Shown: positions 47,458-56,166 of the stretch, piece after piece
Numbering within the stretch: position 1 is the stretch's first letter
Layout of the letters: each line of letters starts with the position of its first letter
Source of the DNA: Massilia agri
GTDB lineage: Bacteria; Pseudomonadota; Gammaproteobacteria; Burkholderiales; Burkholderiaceae_D
DNA: 64,000 nucleotides
NCBI RefSeq assembly: GCF_024753255.1
Contig: NZ_JANUHA010000016.1
Location: 62,001 to 126,000, forward strand
Reading direction: 5' to 3'
Notes under the pieces: generated by a model
Told to the model about the DNA's origin: nothing
What the model saw: only the letters and a program-made list of their open reading frames with translations
The model's database searches: none
Made by a program: the position numbers and the translations under genes

Positions 47458-47617
47458 GGCCGTGTCCGGGGTGGGCGGCAGCGCCGTCCACCCGCCGCTT
47501 GCCCGCCTTTTCTCCCGTCCACCCCGCGTTTTGCCCCGTCTGTCGCAGACGGATTGTCAATACCGCCACGCCAGCCTACAGTGCTCCTGCGCCGTCAAAC
47601 TCAAAGGAGCGAGAACA

Positions 47618-47818
47618 ATGTTAGGTTTCCTGCTATGGTTGCTGCTGCTGTTCCTGTGCTGGCCCATCGCCCTGCTGGCCCTGCTGCTGTATCCGCTGGT
47701 CTGGCTGATCCTCCTGCCATTCCGGCTGCTCGGCATCGGGGTGGAGGCGGTGTTCGAGTTGCTGCGCGCGATTGTGATGCTGCCGGCGCGGATACTCGGC
47801 AATTCACCCGGCCGCTGA
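47618..47818 (+). CDS. Small hydrophobic membrane protein
   Basis: 66 residues, nearly all membrane-compatible: MLGFLLWLLLLFLCWPIALL continuing to a second segment YPLVWLILLPFRLLGIG and an amphipathic tail. ATG 47618 follows AAAGGAGCGAGAACA, a strong ribosome site. No family recognised; comparable short proteins are frequent in Oxalobacteraceae. Confidence 0.65.
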   Translation: MLGFLLWLLLLFLCWPIALLALLLYPLVWLILLPFRLLGIGVEAVFELLRAIVMLPARILGNSPGR

Positions 47819-47914
47819 GTGTGGGCCAGATAACAGACGACAGCGCTTCGATCTTCTACTGTGGAGCTGCCCGCTTTTATCGTGAAAGCAGGCTTTGACT
47901 TTGAGGAAACGACT

Positions 47915-48142
47915 ATGCGCTTGGATATTTACCGTAGAGCAGAGACCGACGGCAAGCTGTCCTATCTGGCAGTACCGGAATCACGCAACATCCCTGAAGA
48001 AGCCACCAATACCGATTGGGAAATCGAAACCCGCGCCTACGAGGTCGACGACGACGCCGACCAGGTGAGCGAGTTCGACCTGGAGAACGTGGCCGGCCAG
48101 ATCGGCGAGAAGGGTTACGCGATCACCTCCAGCCAGCACTGA
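47915..48142 (+). CDS. Small acidic protein, DUF6139-like
   Basis: 75 residues: MRLDIYRRAETDGKLSYLAV, PESRNIPEEATNTDWEIETR and an acidic C-terminus (EVDDDADQVSEFDLENVAGQ) ending ITSSQH. It is soluble and strongly acidic, without Cys. ATG 47915 follows TGAGGAAACGACT. It resembles a small betaproteobacterial family of unknown function. Confidence 0.72.
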   Translation: MRLDIYRRAETDGKLSYLAVPESRNIPEEATNTDWEIETRAYEVDDDADQVSEFDLENVAGQIGEKGYAITSSQH

Positions 48143-48311
48143 GTTTCCCCTGCGGCCTTGCATGCCGCACACCGCGCCGGCCCGTGAGCGACTCACTTGC
48201 CGGCGCTCCATGGGTCCGTAGAATTGCGACCCACCCTCCAACGGCCGAGCGGCCGTTATGGTATCCTGCGTCCTTGTCAAGCTGGCCAGGTCGGCCGAGA
48301 TGGAGGATGCA

Positions 48312-49211
48312 ATGAAGTGGGTTGTGGTCGGTTTTTATCTTCTCTCGATCCTGCACATCCACTTCCGCGGACGGGTCCGCCTGCCTTTCCGCCGCCAGTT
48401 GTTCGACCATTCGTCGTTCATGGCGCCCATCAACATCTTCATGCACAAGTTCTCGCGGGTGCCGAGTACGCCTTACATTCCGGTGAGCGAATTTCCGGAA
48501 CTGAGCCGCCTGCAGGAGAACTGGCCCATCATCCGCGCCGAGGCCGAGAACCTGCTGGCACTCAAGAAGATCAAGGCGGCCGAGCAGAACGACGACGCCG
48601 GCTTCAATTCCTTCTTCAAGAACGGCTGGAAGCGCTTCTACCTGAAATGGTATGACGCCAGCCACCCCTCGGCCGAGCGCCTCTGCCCGCAAACCTATGC
48701 GCTGCTGCAGGCTATCCCCTCGGTTAAGGCGGCCATGTTCGCCGAGCTTCCGCCGGGCGGCAAGCTGAACCCGCACCGCGACCCCTTCGCCGGGTCGATG
48801 CGCTACCACCTGGGCCTGGCCACGCCGAACGACGACCGCTGCTTCATCGAGGTCGACGGCGAGCGCCACAGCTGGCGCGACGGCCAGGGCGTGATCTTCG
48901 ACGAGACCTATATCCACTGGGCCATCAACGGCAGCGAGAGCGACCGCATCATCCTGTTCTGCGACGTCGAGCGTCCGATGCGCTACCGCTGGATGGGGGC
49001 CGTCAACCGCTGGCTGGGCCGCACCATGATGACGGCCGCCGCCTCGCCCAACGAGACGGGCGACCAGGTCGGCCTGGTGAGCAAGCTGTTCCGTATTTCC
49101 TATTACATGGGCCAGTACCGCCGCCGCTTCAAGGCGTGGAACAGGACGGCCTACAACATCACCCGCGTGCTGCTGGTGCTGGCCCTGGCGGCCTTCATCT
49201 ACTGGATCTGA
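48312..49211 (+). CDS. lpxO: Aspartyl/asparaginyl beta-hydroxylase family, LpxO-like lipid A hydroxylase
   Basis: 299-residue Fe(II)/2-oxoglutarate dioxygenase with a membrane helix at each end (MKWVVVGFYLLSILHIHF; ITRVLLVLALAAFIYWI). The catalytic core shows iron ligands in LNPHRDPFAGSMRYHLGL and the distal His in IFDETYIHWAINGSESDR. Membrane anchoring plus this core is the LpxO layout, which 2-hydroxylates lipid A acyl chains. ATG 48312 follows TGGAGGATGCA. No second lipid A gene is nearby. Confidence 0.88.
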   Translation: MKWVVVGFYLLSILHIHFRGRVRLPFRRQLFDHSSFMAPINIFMHKFSRVPSTPYIPVSEFPELSRLQENWPIIRAEAENLLALKKIKAAEQNDDAGFNSFFKNGWKRFYLKWYDASHPSAERLCPQTYALLQAIPSVKAAMFAELPPGGKLNPHRDPFAGSMRYHLGLATPNDDRCFIEVDGERHSWRDGQGVIFDETYIHWAINGSESDRIILFCDVERPMRYRWMGAVNRWLGRTMMTAAASPNETGDQVGLVSKLFRISYYMGQYRRRFKAWNRTAYNITRVLLVLALAAFIYWI

Positions 49212-49335
49212 TCCACAGGGCGGCGCGGTCGCGCATGAAGCGCAGCGCTCGCCGCACGATTCCGGACGCCGAGGGTGGAAGGTGGTCATTGTCGCTACAA
49301 TGGCCTTCTACCCACCAATCTAGCGGAGGCAGTCG

Positions 49336-49935
49336 ATGGCAAAGGTACTGGTACTGTATTACTCGACCTACGGGCATATCGAGCAGATGGCGAACGCAGT
49401 GGCGGAAGGCGCGCGCGCGGCCGGCGCCACGGTCGACGTGAAGCGGGTCCCCGAAACGGTGCCCGAGGAGGTGGCGAAAAACGCCCACTTCAAGCTCCAG
49501 CAGGATGCGCCGATCGCCACCGTGAACGAGCTGCCGGACTACGATGCCATCGTCATCGGCGCGCCGACCCGCTACGGCCGCATGCCCTCCCAGATGGCGG
49601 CCTTCCTCGACCAGACCGGCGGCCTGTGGGCGCGCGGCGCCCTGCACGGCAAGGTCGGCGGCGCCTTCACCTCCACGGCCACCCAGCACGGCGGCCAGGA
49701 AACGACGCAGTTCTCGATCATCACCAATCTGCTGCACTTCGGCATGGTGGTGGTCGGCCTGCCATACAGCTATGCGCCGCAGATGTCGCTTGACGAGATC
49801 GTCGGCGGCAGCCCCTATGGCGCCTCGACCATCGCGGGCGGGCAGGGCCAGCGCCAGCCGAGCGAGATCGAGCTGGGCGGCGCTCGCCACCAGGGTGAAC
49901 TGATCGCACGCACGGCCGCCAAGCTGTTCGGCTAG
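49336..49935 (+). CDS. wrbA: NAD(P)H:quinone oxidoreductase WrbA
   Basis: 199-residue flavodoxin-like FMN enzyme that reduces quinones by two electrons. The FMN phosphate loop is [12 protein letters not shown], followed by [20 protein letters not shown] with the WrbA-specific insertion [20 protein letters not shown] and the C-terminal [20 protein letters not shown] 49336 follows GCGGAGGCAGTCG. It is a single-gene unit by spacing. Confidence 0.96.
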   Translation: MAKVLVLYYSTYGHIEQMANAVAEGARAAGATVDVKRVPETVPEEVAKNAHFKLQQDAPIATVNELPDYDAIVIGAPTRYGRMPSQMAAFLDQTGGLWARGALHGKVGGAFTSTATQHGGQETTQFSIITNLLHFGMVVVGLPYSYAPQMSLDEIVGGSPYGASTIAGGQGQRQPSEIELGGARHQGELIARTAAKLFG

Positions 49936-50030
49936 GACGGGATGCCGGTGCAGGATGCTTGAAGGCGCCTCCGGCAGGAAGCGCCGAACTTTGCTATCGT
50001 TGGCAGTCCTGCAACCGTATGAGGACTGCC

Positions 50031-50729
50031 ATGCTCGACGCTTCCGCCTTTCCCATCACCGCCAAGTGGCCGGCGCAACATCCGGACCGCCTCCAGCTGT
50101 ATTCGCTGCCGACGCCCAATGGGGTGAAGGCCTCGATCATGCTGGAGGAAACGGGGCTGCCCTATGAGGCGCACAAGGTCAGTTTCGAGACCAATGACCA
50201 GCTGTCGCCGGCCTTCCTGTCGCTCAATCCGAACAACAAGATCCCGGCCATCATCGATCCCGATGGTCCCGGCGGCAAGCCACTGGCGCTGTTCGAATCG
50301 GGCGCCATCCTGATCTACCTGGCCGAGAAGACCGGCCGCTTCCTGCCCCGCGATCCGGGTAAACGCTACGAGGTGATCCAGTGGCTGATGTTCCAGATGG
50401 GCGGCATCGGGCCGATGTTCGGCCAGCTCGGCTTCTTCCACAAGTTCGCCGGCCGGGAATACGAGGACAAGCGTCCGCGCGATCGCTACGTCAATGAATC
50501 GAAACGCCTGCTGGGCGTGCTGGAAGGCCAGCTGGGCAGGCACGCCTGGATCGCCGGCGAGGAGTACACGATCGCCGACATCGCGACCTTCCCCTGGGTG
50601 AACAACCTGGTCGGCTTCTACGATGCCGGCGAGCTGGTGGGCTTCGAGGATTTCCCGCGCTTGCAGGCGGCCCTGGCCCGCTTCCGCGAGCGACCGGCGG
50701 TGGCGGCCGGGCTCAAGATCCCGGCCTGA
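50031..50729 (+). CDS. Glutathione S-transferase, nu-type (YfcG/YghU-like)
   Basis: 232-residue GST. The thioredoxin-like N-terminal domain has LYSLPTPNGVKASIMLEETG, where TPNG-x-K is the nu-class active-site motif of disulfide-bond reductases, then NPNNKIPAIIDPDG and ALFESGAILIYLAEKTGRF. The helical C-terminal domain includes GVLEGQLGRHAWIAGEEYTI. ATG 50031 follows GAGGACTGCC. It is next to wrbA on the same strand, so both may serve redox defence, though 95 bp separate them. Confidence 0.92.
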   Translation: MLDASAFPITAKWPAQHPDRLQLYSLPTPNGVKASIMLEETGLPYEAHKVSFETNDQLSPAFLSLNPNNKIPAIIDPDGPGGKPLALFESGAILIYLAEKTGRFLPRDPGKRYEVIQWLMFQMGGIGPMFGQLGFFHKFAGREYEDKRPRDRYVNESKRLLGVLEGQLGRHAWIAGEEYTIADIATFPWVNNLVGFYDAGELVGFEDFPRLQAALARFRERPAVAAGLKIPA

Positions 50730-50733
50730 ACGC

Positions 50734-52053
50734 CTAAGCGCGGCGCTTGCGGCGCCGCAGGACCAGGAGCAGCGCCAGGCCGGGGGCCAGCAGCCACAAC
50801 GACCCCGGCTCGGGAACCTCGACCGGCTTGGCCGGCTGCTGGCCGGGTTGCACCGGCTCCTTCGGCGGTTCGAGGGAGGACTCGGGCACAGGCGAATCGT
50901 CCGGGCCGCCAGGCGACGGATTGGTGCCGATCTCGGCCGGGGGCTGGGACGGGGTGCCGCTCTCGCCGCCGCCCGACTGGCCGCCGTCAGGCAGCGCGGG
51001 CGTCGGGACGTTCGGCTGCGAAGGCGAAGTGCCCGGCGAACCGGGGCTGCCGCCGTCGCCCGGGGTGGTGCCGGGCGTGGAGGGCTGCGGTGTCACGGGC
51101 TGGGGCGACGGGGTGGACGGTGTGCCGGGCACGCTGGTTCCGGGCGTGTCCGTCGACGGATTCGATTCGGCCGGGGTGCCGCCGCCACTGCCGCCACTGC
51201 CGCTGTCGTCATCGCTGCCGCCGCCCGAGGATTCTTCAGCACCCTTGCCGGGCGCGGCGCGCGAGCTGCCCGAGCGCGAGGACAGGATGGCGCCGCTGGA
51301 CGCCCCCGGGACATTCGCCGTAGCGGCGAACAGGGATGCGCTTTCATGCGCGGCGCCGCCGGCCAGGATGCCGCCGGCGCTGCCGGTCCCCGGTGCATGC
51401 AGGAAGCCGCCGGGCGCGCCTTCACCCTCGAGCATGGCCATGGACACGTTCTCGAGCCCGCCTGCTGCGGGATCGTTTTCGACGACCGAGGAGTCGAGCT
51501 CTTCGGCTGACGGACCGTGGGCCTCGACCGGAAGACGTGGGGTGTCGGAAATCTGGTTGGCGCAACGGGCGCGCGCCTCGATGTTGCCGTCGGATACCAG
51601 GGTTTCACCCTCGGCCAGCATCACTTTCTTCGCGGTCCAGTAAACCTTGTCGCCCTTGCGGTAGGACACGTGGACGGCGCGCGGCGTCGTGACCGTCGTC
51701 TCATGGGCCCTGGCCATATCGAATTCGGCATAATGGGCGGCGACCACCTTGTCTTCGCGGATCACGCGGCCGAGTTCCCGTGCACCGGATACGCCGCCGG
51801 GAACGATGGAATAGGGATAGACGCGGCGCTGGCCCGGCTTGAGCACTTCCGCCTGCGCCGTCCCGGGCAGCGCCGCCGTGGCAAGCGTGGCCGGTGCCGA
51901 CCGGGTGGCCGCCGTGGCCGGGCCCGGCGCCGGCGCCGTCAGCGCATATAGGGCCGCGCAGCCCACCACACCGGCCGCCGCGACGGCCGCCAGCCGCTTC
52001 TGAAGCGCCGTGCGTCGCGCCAGGCGTCGGGTGTAGGAATAACTGCGGTCCAT
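50734..52053 (-). CDS. PEP-CTERM protein with long Pro/Gly/Ser spacer
   Basis: 439 residues. An N-terminal hydrophobic segment (LAAVAAAGVVGCAALYALTA) anchors or exports it, then about 130 residues of ordered sequence (GQRRVYPYSIVPGGVSGARE; VHVSYRKGDKVYWTAKKVML). About 200 residues of low-complexity Pro/Gly/Ser/Thr sequence (TPSTPSPQPVTPQPSTPGTT) precede the sorting tail VPEPGSLWLLAPGLALLLVL plus RRRKRR. The spacer would span extracellular polysaccharide if the tail is cleaved by exosortase. It ends 4 bp from the convergent GST gene. Confidence 0.85.
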   Translation of the reverse strand: MDRSYSYTRRLARRTALQKRLAAVAAAGVVGCAALYALTAPAPGPATAATRSAPATLATAALPGTAQAEVLKPGQRRVYPYSIVPGGVSGARELGRVIREDKVVAAHYAEFDMARAHETTVTTPRAVHVSYRKGDKVYWTAKKVMLAEGETLVSDGNIEARARCANQISDTPRLPVEAHGPSAEELDSSVVENDPAAGGLENVSMAMLEGEGAPGGFLHAPGTGSAGGILAGGAAHESASLFAATANVPGASSGAILSSRSGSSRAAPGKGAEESSGGGSDDDSGSGGSGGGTPAESNPSTDTPGTSVPGTPSTPSPQPVTPQPSTPGTTPGDGGSPGSPGTSPSQPNVPTPALPDGGQSGGGESGTPSQPPAEIGTNPSPGGPDDSPVPESSLEPPKEPVQPGQQPAKPVEVPEPGSLWLLAPGLALLLVLRRRKRRA

Positions 52054-52304
52054 GGAGAATGCTCAAAGTAGGAGAGTTCCTACAGAATAGTGTATTTCCA
52101 TTAATAAATCTACATTTCTTAGTGAAAATTGATGAATCTGTTGTGCGGCATGCCACAAACATGATCCGGCATGATGTCGGATGCATAAATTTGAGGATGG
52201 CGCGGCGGCGCCGGTATGCATTCATGACGTGTTACCCAGCCGGGAATGCGCTACACTGTCCGCTCATGCCAATTCATCAACAGCATCAACAGAAGGTGGG
52301 GACT

Positions 52305-53294
52305 ATGCGTTTATTCTTCGGCTCCGGTAACGCGGGCAAACAGTTGGGTTTCGCCATTGCGGCTTCGGTCTTGTCGTTCAGCGCGCTCGCGCAGAACTGG
52401 CCCAGCTCCACGGTCACCGTGGTCGTGCCATGGCCGCCGGGCGGCCCCTCGGACATCGCGGCGCGTCCGCTCGCCAAGGGCCTCACCCAGGGTCTGGGCC
52501 AGCCCTTCGTCATCGATAACCGCGCCGGTGGCGGCGGCAATATCGGCACGTCGGTCGTGACCCGCGCCAAGCCGGACGGCAACACGCTCCTGATCACGTC
52601 CAGCGCGCCGATCGTGATCAATCCGAGCCTGTACAAGAACATGAACTTCGATCCGCTCAAGGACCTCGCGCCGGTGACCAACCTGCTGCGCGTGCCCCTG
52701 GTGCTGGTCGCCCATCCTTCCGTGCCGGCCAAGAACCTGAAGGAACTGATGGCCTACATCCAGTCGAAGAAGGGCCAGTTCTCCTACGGCTCCTCGGGCA
52801 ACGGCACCCCCCAGCACCTGACCAGCGAACTGTTCGCCAGCGTTACCAAGCTCGAGATGACCCACGTCCCGTACAAGGGTTCGGCGCCGGCCATTTCCGA
52901 CCTGCTGGGCGGCCACATCCCCGTGATGTTCGACAGCACGATCGCGATCATGCCGCACATCAAGAGCGGCAAGGTGAAGCCGATCGCGATCTCCAGCGCC
53001 AAGCGTTCGCCGCTGCTGCCGGACGTGCCGACCTTCGCCGAAGCGGGCCTGCCGCAGATCGAGTCCTACGCCTGGTACGGTTTCTTCGCGCCGAGCAAGA
53101 CCCCGAAAGCCGTCCTCGACAAGATCAATGCCGAGGCGCAGAAGGTCATGAAGGGTCCCGAGTTCCAGAAGGTGCTGGCCGACACCGGCTCGGACTACGT
53201 CGGCGACTCGCCGGAAAACTTCGCCAAGTTCGTGCAGGCCGAGCATGCGCGCTGGTCGAAAGTGGTGAAGCAGAGCGGCGCGACGGTCGACTGA
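52305..53294 (+). CDS. Tripartite tricarboxylate transporter substrate-binding protein (Bug family)
   Basis: 329-residue periplasmic receptor with a signal peptide (KQLGFAIAASVLSFSALAQ). Bug hallmarks are VTVVVPWPPGGPSDIAARPL, VIDNRAGGGGNIGT and HVPYKGSAPAISDLLGGHIP. It would deliver a carboxylate or similar small acid to a TctAB permease. No tctA or tctB is nearby, so it is one of the orphan Bug receptors typical of betaproteobacteria. ATG 52305 follows AAGGTGGGGACT; an upstream in-frame ATG at 52266 is less likely. Confidence 0.92.
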   Translation: MRLFFGSGNAGKQLGFAIAASVLSFSALAQNWPSSTVTVVVPWPPGGPSDIAARPLAKGLTQGLGQPFVIDNRAGGGGNIGTSVVTRAKPDGNTLLITSSAPIVINPSLYKNMNFDPLKDLAPVTNLLRVPLVLVAHPSVPAKNLKELMAYIQSKKGQFSYGSSGNGTPQHLTSELFASVTKLEMTHVPYKGSAPAISDLLGGHIPVMFDSTIAIMPHIKSGKVKPIAISSAKRSPLLPDVPTFAEAGLPQIESYAWYGFFAPSKTPKAVLDKINAEAQKVMKGPEFQKVLADTGSDYVGDSPENFAKFVQAEHARWSKVVKQSGATVD

Positions 53295-53312
53295 TCGCCG
53301 CGACATCGGATG

Positions 53313-53347
53313 AAAAACGCCGCCTCGGGAAACCGGGCGGCGTTTTT
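53313..53347. terminator. Bidirectional rho-independent terminator
   Basis: AAAAACGCCGCC (53313-53324) pairs with GGCGGCGTTTTT (53336-53347), with an inner CGG/CCG pairing around a GAAA loop. T5 on one side and A5 on the other suit both the Bug receptor gene and the convergent rlhA gene. Confidence 0.94.
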
Positions 53348-53349
53348 CT

Positions 53350-55323
53350 TTACTGCGCCCGCGGACGCTGGCGGTGGAAGGTCAGCGGGCTGTAGGGCAC
53401 GGCCGAGGGCGGCGGCGATTTCAGGATGCCCGGCTTCATGGCGCCGACCACGTGCATTTCGCAGGGCTTGCAGTCAAAGCGCAGGGTGTAGCGCTCGTCG
53501 CCGCTGACCAGGGTCATCGGCTCGGCCTTCACCTGGCCCTGCACGCCTTGCACGCCCTTGGCCTGCTTCGGGCACAGGTTGAAGGAGAAGCGGAGGCAGT
53601 GCTTGGTGATCATCAGGGACACTTCGCCCGCTTCCTCGTGCGCCTCATAGGCGGCGTCGATCAGCTGCACGCCGTGCTTGTGATAGAAGGCGCGCGCCTT
53701 CTCGTTGTAGACGTTGGCCAGGTAGCTCAGCTGCTGTTCCGGGTAGACCGCGGGCGGCTCCACGGCCGCCTTGCGCTCCGGGCGCTGCCAGGCGGCCAGG
53801 CGCGCCGCTTCATGGGCGGTGATGGCGTCGCGGCGCAGGGCATTGATGCCGGCCGCCGGCACGAACCAGGGCTGGGACAGCTTCAATTCCACATTGCCGG
53901 CCTCGAACATGGTGTTGCCGAGCTTGGCCACGCTGGTGCGCAAGGAAGCTTCCGCCTGGGCGGCCTGCTGGGCCGGCTGCAGGGCGAGTTCGGCGCTGGC
54001 CGAGGTCTCGATGCCGTCCTCGTCGCGCACGACCAGGCGCAGGCCGCCCGGCTGTTCTTCCAGGCACAGGTCGACGCGCACCTTGCGCTCGGAAGACTTC
54101 TTGTTCAGGGCCGCTTCCCAGTGGTGGTCGCGGTTGCGGTGAAAGACGGTGCCGACCTTCAGGCCCTCGAGGCTCTTGACCACTTCGTTCGGGAACACGC
54201 GCCAGCGCTGGCCTTCCGCATCCTCGCCGAGTTTTTGGGCGGTGTTGGCCTGCACGCCGACGGTCTCGCGCTTGTGCATGTAGTTCAGGCCGTCGCCATT
54301 GGCCATCGGGGCGTTCGTCAGGAGGTCGATGAAGTCCGGGCCGATACGGGTGACCGTGCCCAGTTCCACGCCCACGTACTTGGGCGAGTCGAAGGCGCCG
54401 ATATCGTCCTGGCGGCCTTGCGCAAAATAGTCGGTGTGGCCGCGGTGGAAGTTCTTGTCGACGTCCGGGGTGAACAGCACACGGGTGCTGCCGCTGGAAG
54501 CGCGCACGAATTCCGGACGGCGCTCGAGCAGCTCGTCCAGCAGCAGGCGGTAGTGGGCGGTGATGTTCTTCACATAGCCCATGTCCTTGTAGCGGCCCTC
54601 GATCTTGAAGGAGCGGATGCCGGCGTCGACCAGGGCTTCCAGGTTGCGGCTCTGGTCATTGTCCTTCATCGACAGCAGGTGTTTTTCGTAGGCCACCACA
54701 CGGCCCTGGCCGTCGCTCAGGGTGTAGGGCAGGCGGCAGGCTTGCGAGCAGTCGCCGCGGTTGGCGCTGCGGCCGGTGTCGGCGTGCGAGATATAGCACT
54801 GGCCCGAGAAGGCCACGCACAGGGCGCCGTGGACGAAATACTCGAGCGGCGTGTCCACTTCGCTCTTGATCTTCCTGATCTGCTCGACCGTGAGCTCGCG
54901 CGCCAGCACCAGCTGGGAAAAGCCCACGTCGCCCAGGAACTTCGCCTTTTCCACGGTGCGGATGTCGCACTGGGTCGAGGCGTGCAGTTGGATCGGCGGC
55001 AGGTCCATTTCCAGCAGGCCCATGTCCTGGATGATGAGGGCGTCCACGCCCGCCTCGTACAGCTGCCAGATCTGCTTGCGTGCCAGCTCGAGCTCGCTGT
55101 CGTGCATGATCGTGTTCATGGTGACGAAGATGCGCGCGCGGTAGCCGTGCGCGAACTGCACCAGGGAGGCGATGTCTTCCAGCGGATTGCTGGCGTTGTG
55201 GCGCGCGCCGAAGGCGGGGCCGCCGATGTAGACCGCGTCGGCGCCGTGGAGGATGGCCTCGCGGCCGATCTCGGCGGTCTTGGCGGGCGACAGCAGTTCG
55301 AGCTCGTGATTCAACAATGACAT
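53350..55323 (-). CDS. rlhA: 23S rRNA C2501 hydroxylation protein, peptidase U32 family
   Basis: 657-residue U32-family protein. The length and sequence match E. coli RlhA (YdcP), which makes 5-hydroxycytidine at 23S rRNA position 2501, and not the shorter TrhP/YegQ. Motifs are ELLSPAKTAEIGREAILHGA, YIGGPAFGARHNASNP, RSANRGDCSQACRLPYTL, SFKIEGRYKDMGYVKNITAH and the C-terminal HCLRFSFNLCPKQAKG with CKPCEMHVVGAMK. The paired cysteines suggest an Fe-S site. The start MSLLNHELELLSPAK is 5 residues longer than the E. coli protein. Confidence 0.95.
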   Translation of the reverse strand: MSLLNHELELLSPAKTAEIGREAILHGADAVYIGGPAFGARHNASNPLEDIASLVQFAHGYRARIFVTMNTIMHDSELELARKQIWQLYEAGVDALIIQDMGLLEMDLPPIQLHASTQCDIRTVEKAKFLGDVGFSQLVLARELTVEQIRKIKSEVDTPLEYFVHGALCVAFSGQCYISHADTGRSANRGDCSQACRLPYTLSDGQGRVVAYEKHLLSMKDNDQSRNLEALVDAGIRSFKIEGRYKDMGYVKNITAHYRLLLDELLERRPEFVRASSGSTRVLFTPDVDKNFHRGHTDYFAQGRQDDIGAFDSPKYVGVELGTVTRIGPDFIDLLTNAPMANGDGLNYMHKRETVGVQANTAQKLGEDAEGQRWRVFPNEVVKSLEGLKVGTVFHRNRDHHWEAALNKKSSERKVRVDLCLEEQPGGLRLVVRDEDGIETSASAELALQPAQQAAQAEASLRTSVAKLGNTMFEAGNVELKLSQPWFVPAAGINALRRDAITAHEAARLAAWQRPERKAAVEPPAVYPEQQLSYLANVYNEKARAFYHKHGVQLIDAAYEAHEEAGEVSLMITKHCLRFSFNLCPKQAKGVQGVQGQVKAEPMTLVSGDERYTLRFDCKPCEMHVVGAMKPGILKSPPPSAVPYSPLTFHRQRPRAQ

Positions 55324-55402
55324 GGCGGATTCCTGGATGCGAAGGCCGAAATTATAGCCACATCAAGGGCTTGCGTCATGCCCGGCGACGCCTGAATGCC
55401 GC

Positions 55403-56131
55403 TTATTCGAGGTTTTCGTGATGATCGGCCACACCCTGCTTCCAGTAGGCCGAGACCCGCATCGCTTCCTTTGGCAAGCCTTTTTCTTCCAGCAAGAGGG
55501 CGCGGACGGCCTTGGCGGTGGCGGCTTCGCCCGCGAACCAGGCGAACCCTTCTCCTGCGGGAAGCGCAACAGCGCGCAGGGCTGCGACCAGGGCGGCGTC
55601 ACTATCGACCCAGCGCACATCGGGATCGGCGTGCGTGTCGAGCGGCAGGCGATCGGCCCCGCTGGCATGGATCACGGCCACCACCTTGCTGCCGGCCGGC
55701 AGCTCGGCCAGGCGGCGCCGGATCGCCGGCAATGCGCTGCGGTCACCCGCCAGCAAGTGCCAGTCATAGTCCTGTGGAATGACCATGGAGCCGCGCGGAC
55801 CTCCTATAATGGCGCGCTGCCCGACGGTTGCGGCGCGCGCCCAGCTCGATGAAGCGCCGTCCTCGTGCAGGGCGAACTCGAGGGTGAGTTCGCGCCTGTC
55901 CAGGTCGTAGTGCAGCGGCGTGAAGTCGCGCCGCAGCTGCTCGCCATTGAGCTCGAACATGAACTTGACGTGGTCGTCGAAGGAGAGCGAGGTGAAGTGG
56001 GCCAGGGCCTCGCCCTGGAAGGTAATGCTGAGAAAACTGTCGCCCAACGGGGCGATGCGGGCGACGGTGACGTCGCGGATATGGAGTTCATGGCGCACGC
56101 GTTGTACGCTACGGCGGTTCTGCTGTTCCAT
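55403..56131 (-). CDS. Siderophore-interacting protein (FAD-dependent ferric reductase)
   Basis: 242-residue ViuB/YqjH-like flavoprotein that releases iron from ferri-siderophores. The FAD-binding barrel has DDHVKFMFELNGEQLRRDFT then PLHYDLDRRELTLEF, GQRAIIGGPRGSMVIPQDYD, and the NAD(P)H domain DWHLLAGDRSALPAIRRRLA. The C-terminus keeps MRVSAYWKQGVADHH. It is divergent from a MarR gene; a 17-bp palindrome lies 18 bp upstream of its start, so the MarR protein probably controls it. Confidence 0.93.
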   Translation of the reverse strand: MEQQNRRSVQRVRHELHIRDVTVARIAPLGDSFLSITFQGEALAHFTSLSFDDHVKFMFELNGEQLRRDFTPLHYDLDRRELTLEFALHEDGASSSWARAATVGQRAIIGGPRGSMVIPQDYDWHLLAGDRSALPAIRRRLAELPAGSKVVAVIHASGADRLPLDTHADPDVRWVDSDAALVAALRAVALPAGEGFAWFAGEAATAKAVRALLLEEKGLPKEAMRVSAYWKQGVADHHENLE

Positions 56132-56149
56132 GGCGGCTCGATTTAGTTG

Positions 56150-56166
56150 ATAATGTCATCCATTAT
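56150..56166. promoter_or_regulatory. Shared palindromic operator of the SIP and MarR genes
   Basis: ATAATG-TCATC-CATTAT, a perfect 6+5+6 palindrome between the divergent SIP and MarR genes, overlapping the MarR start codons. Dyads of this size in a divergent marR promoter are usual MarR sites; binding is inferred. Confidence 0.6.

Noticed and set aside
51000-51250. Tandem DNA repeat in the Pro/Gly/Ser spacer of the PEP-CTERM gene
   Set aside because: Low-complexity codons recur but without a constant period, so it is protein composition and not a DNA repeat array.
53374-55320. 648-residue plus-strand open frame opposite rlhA
   Set aside because: Antisense shadow with biased composition; rlhA on the minus strand matches its family over the whole length.
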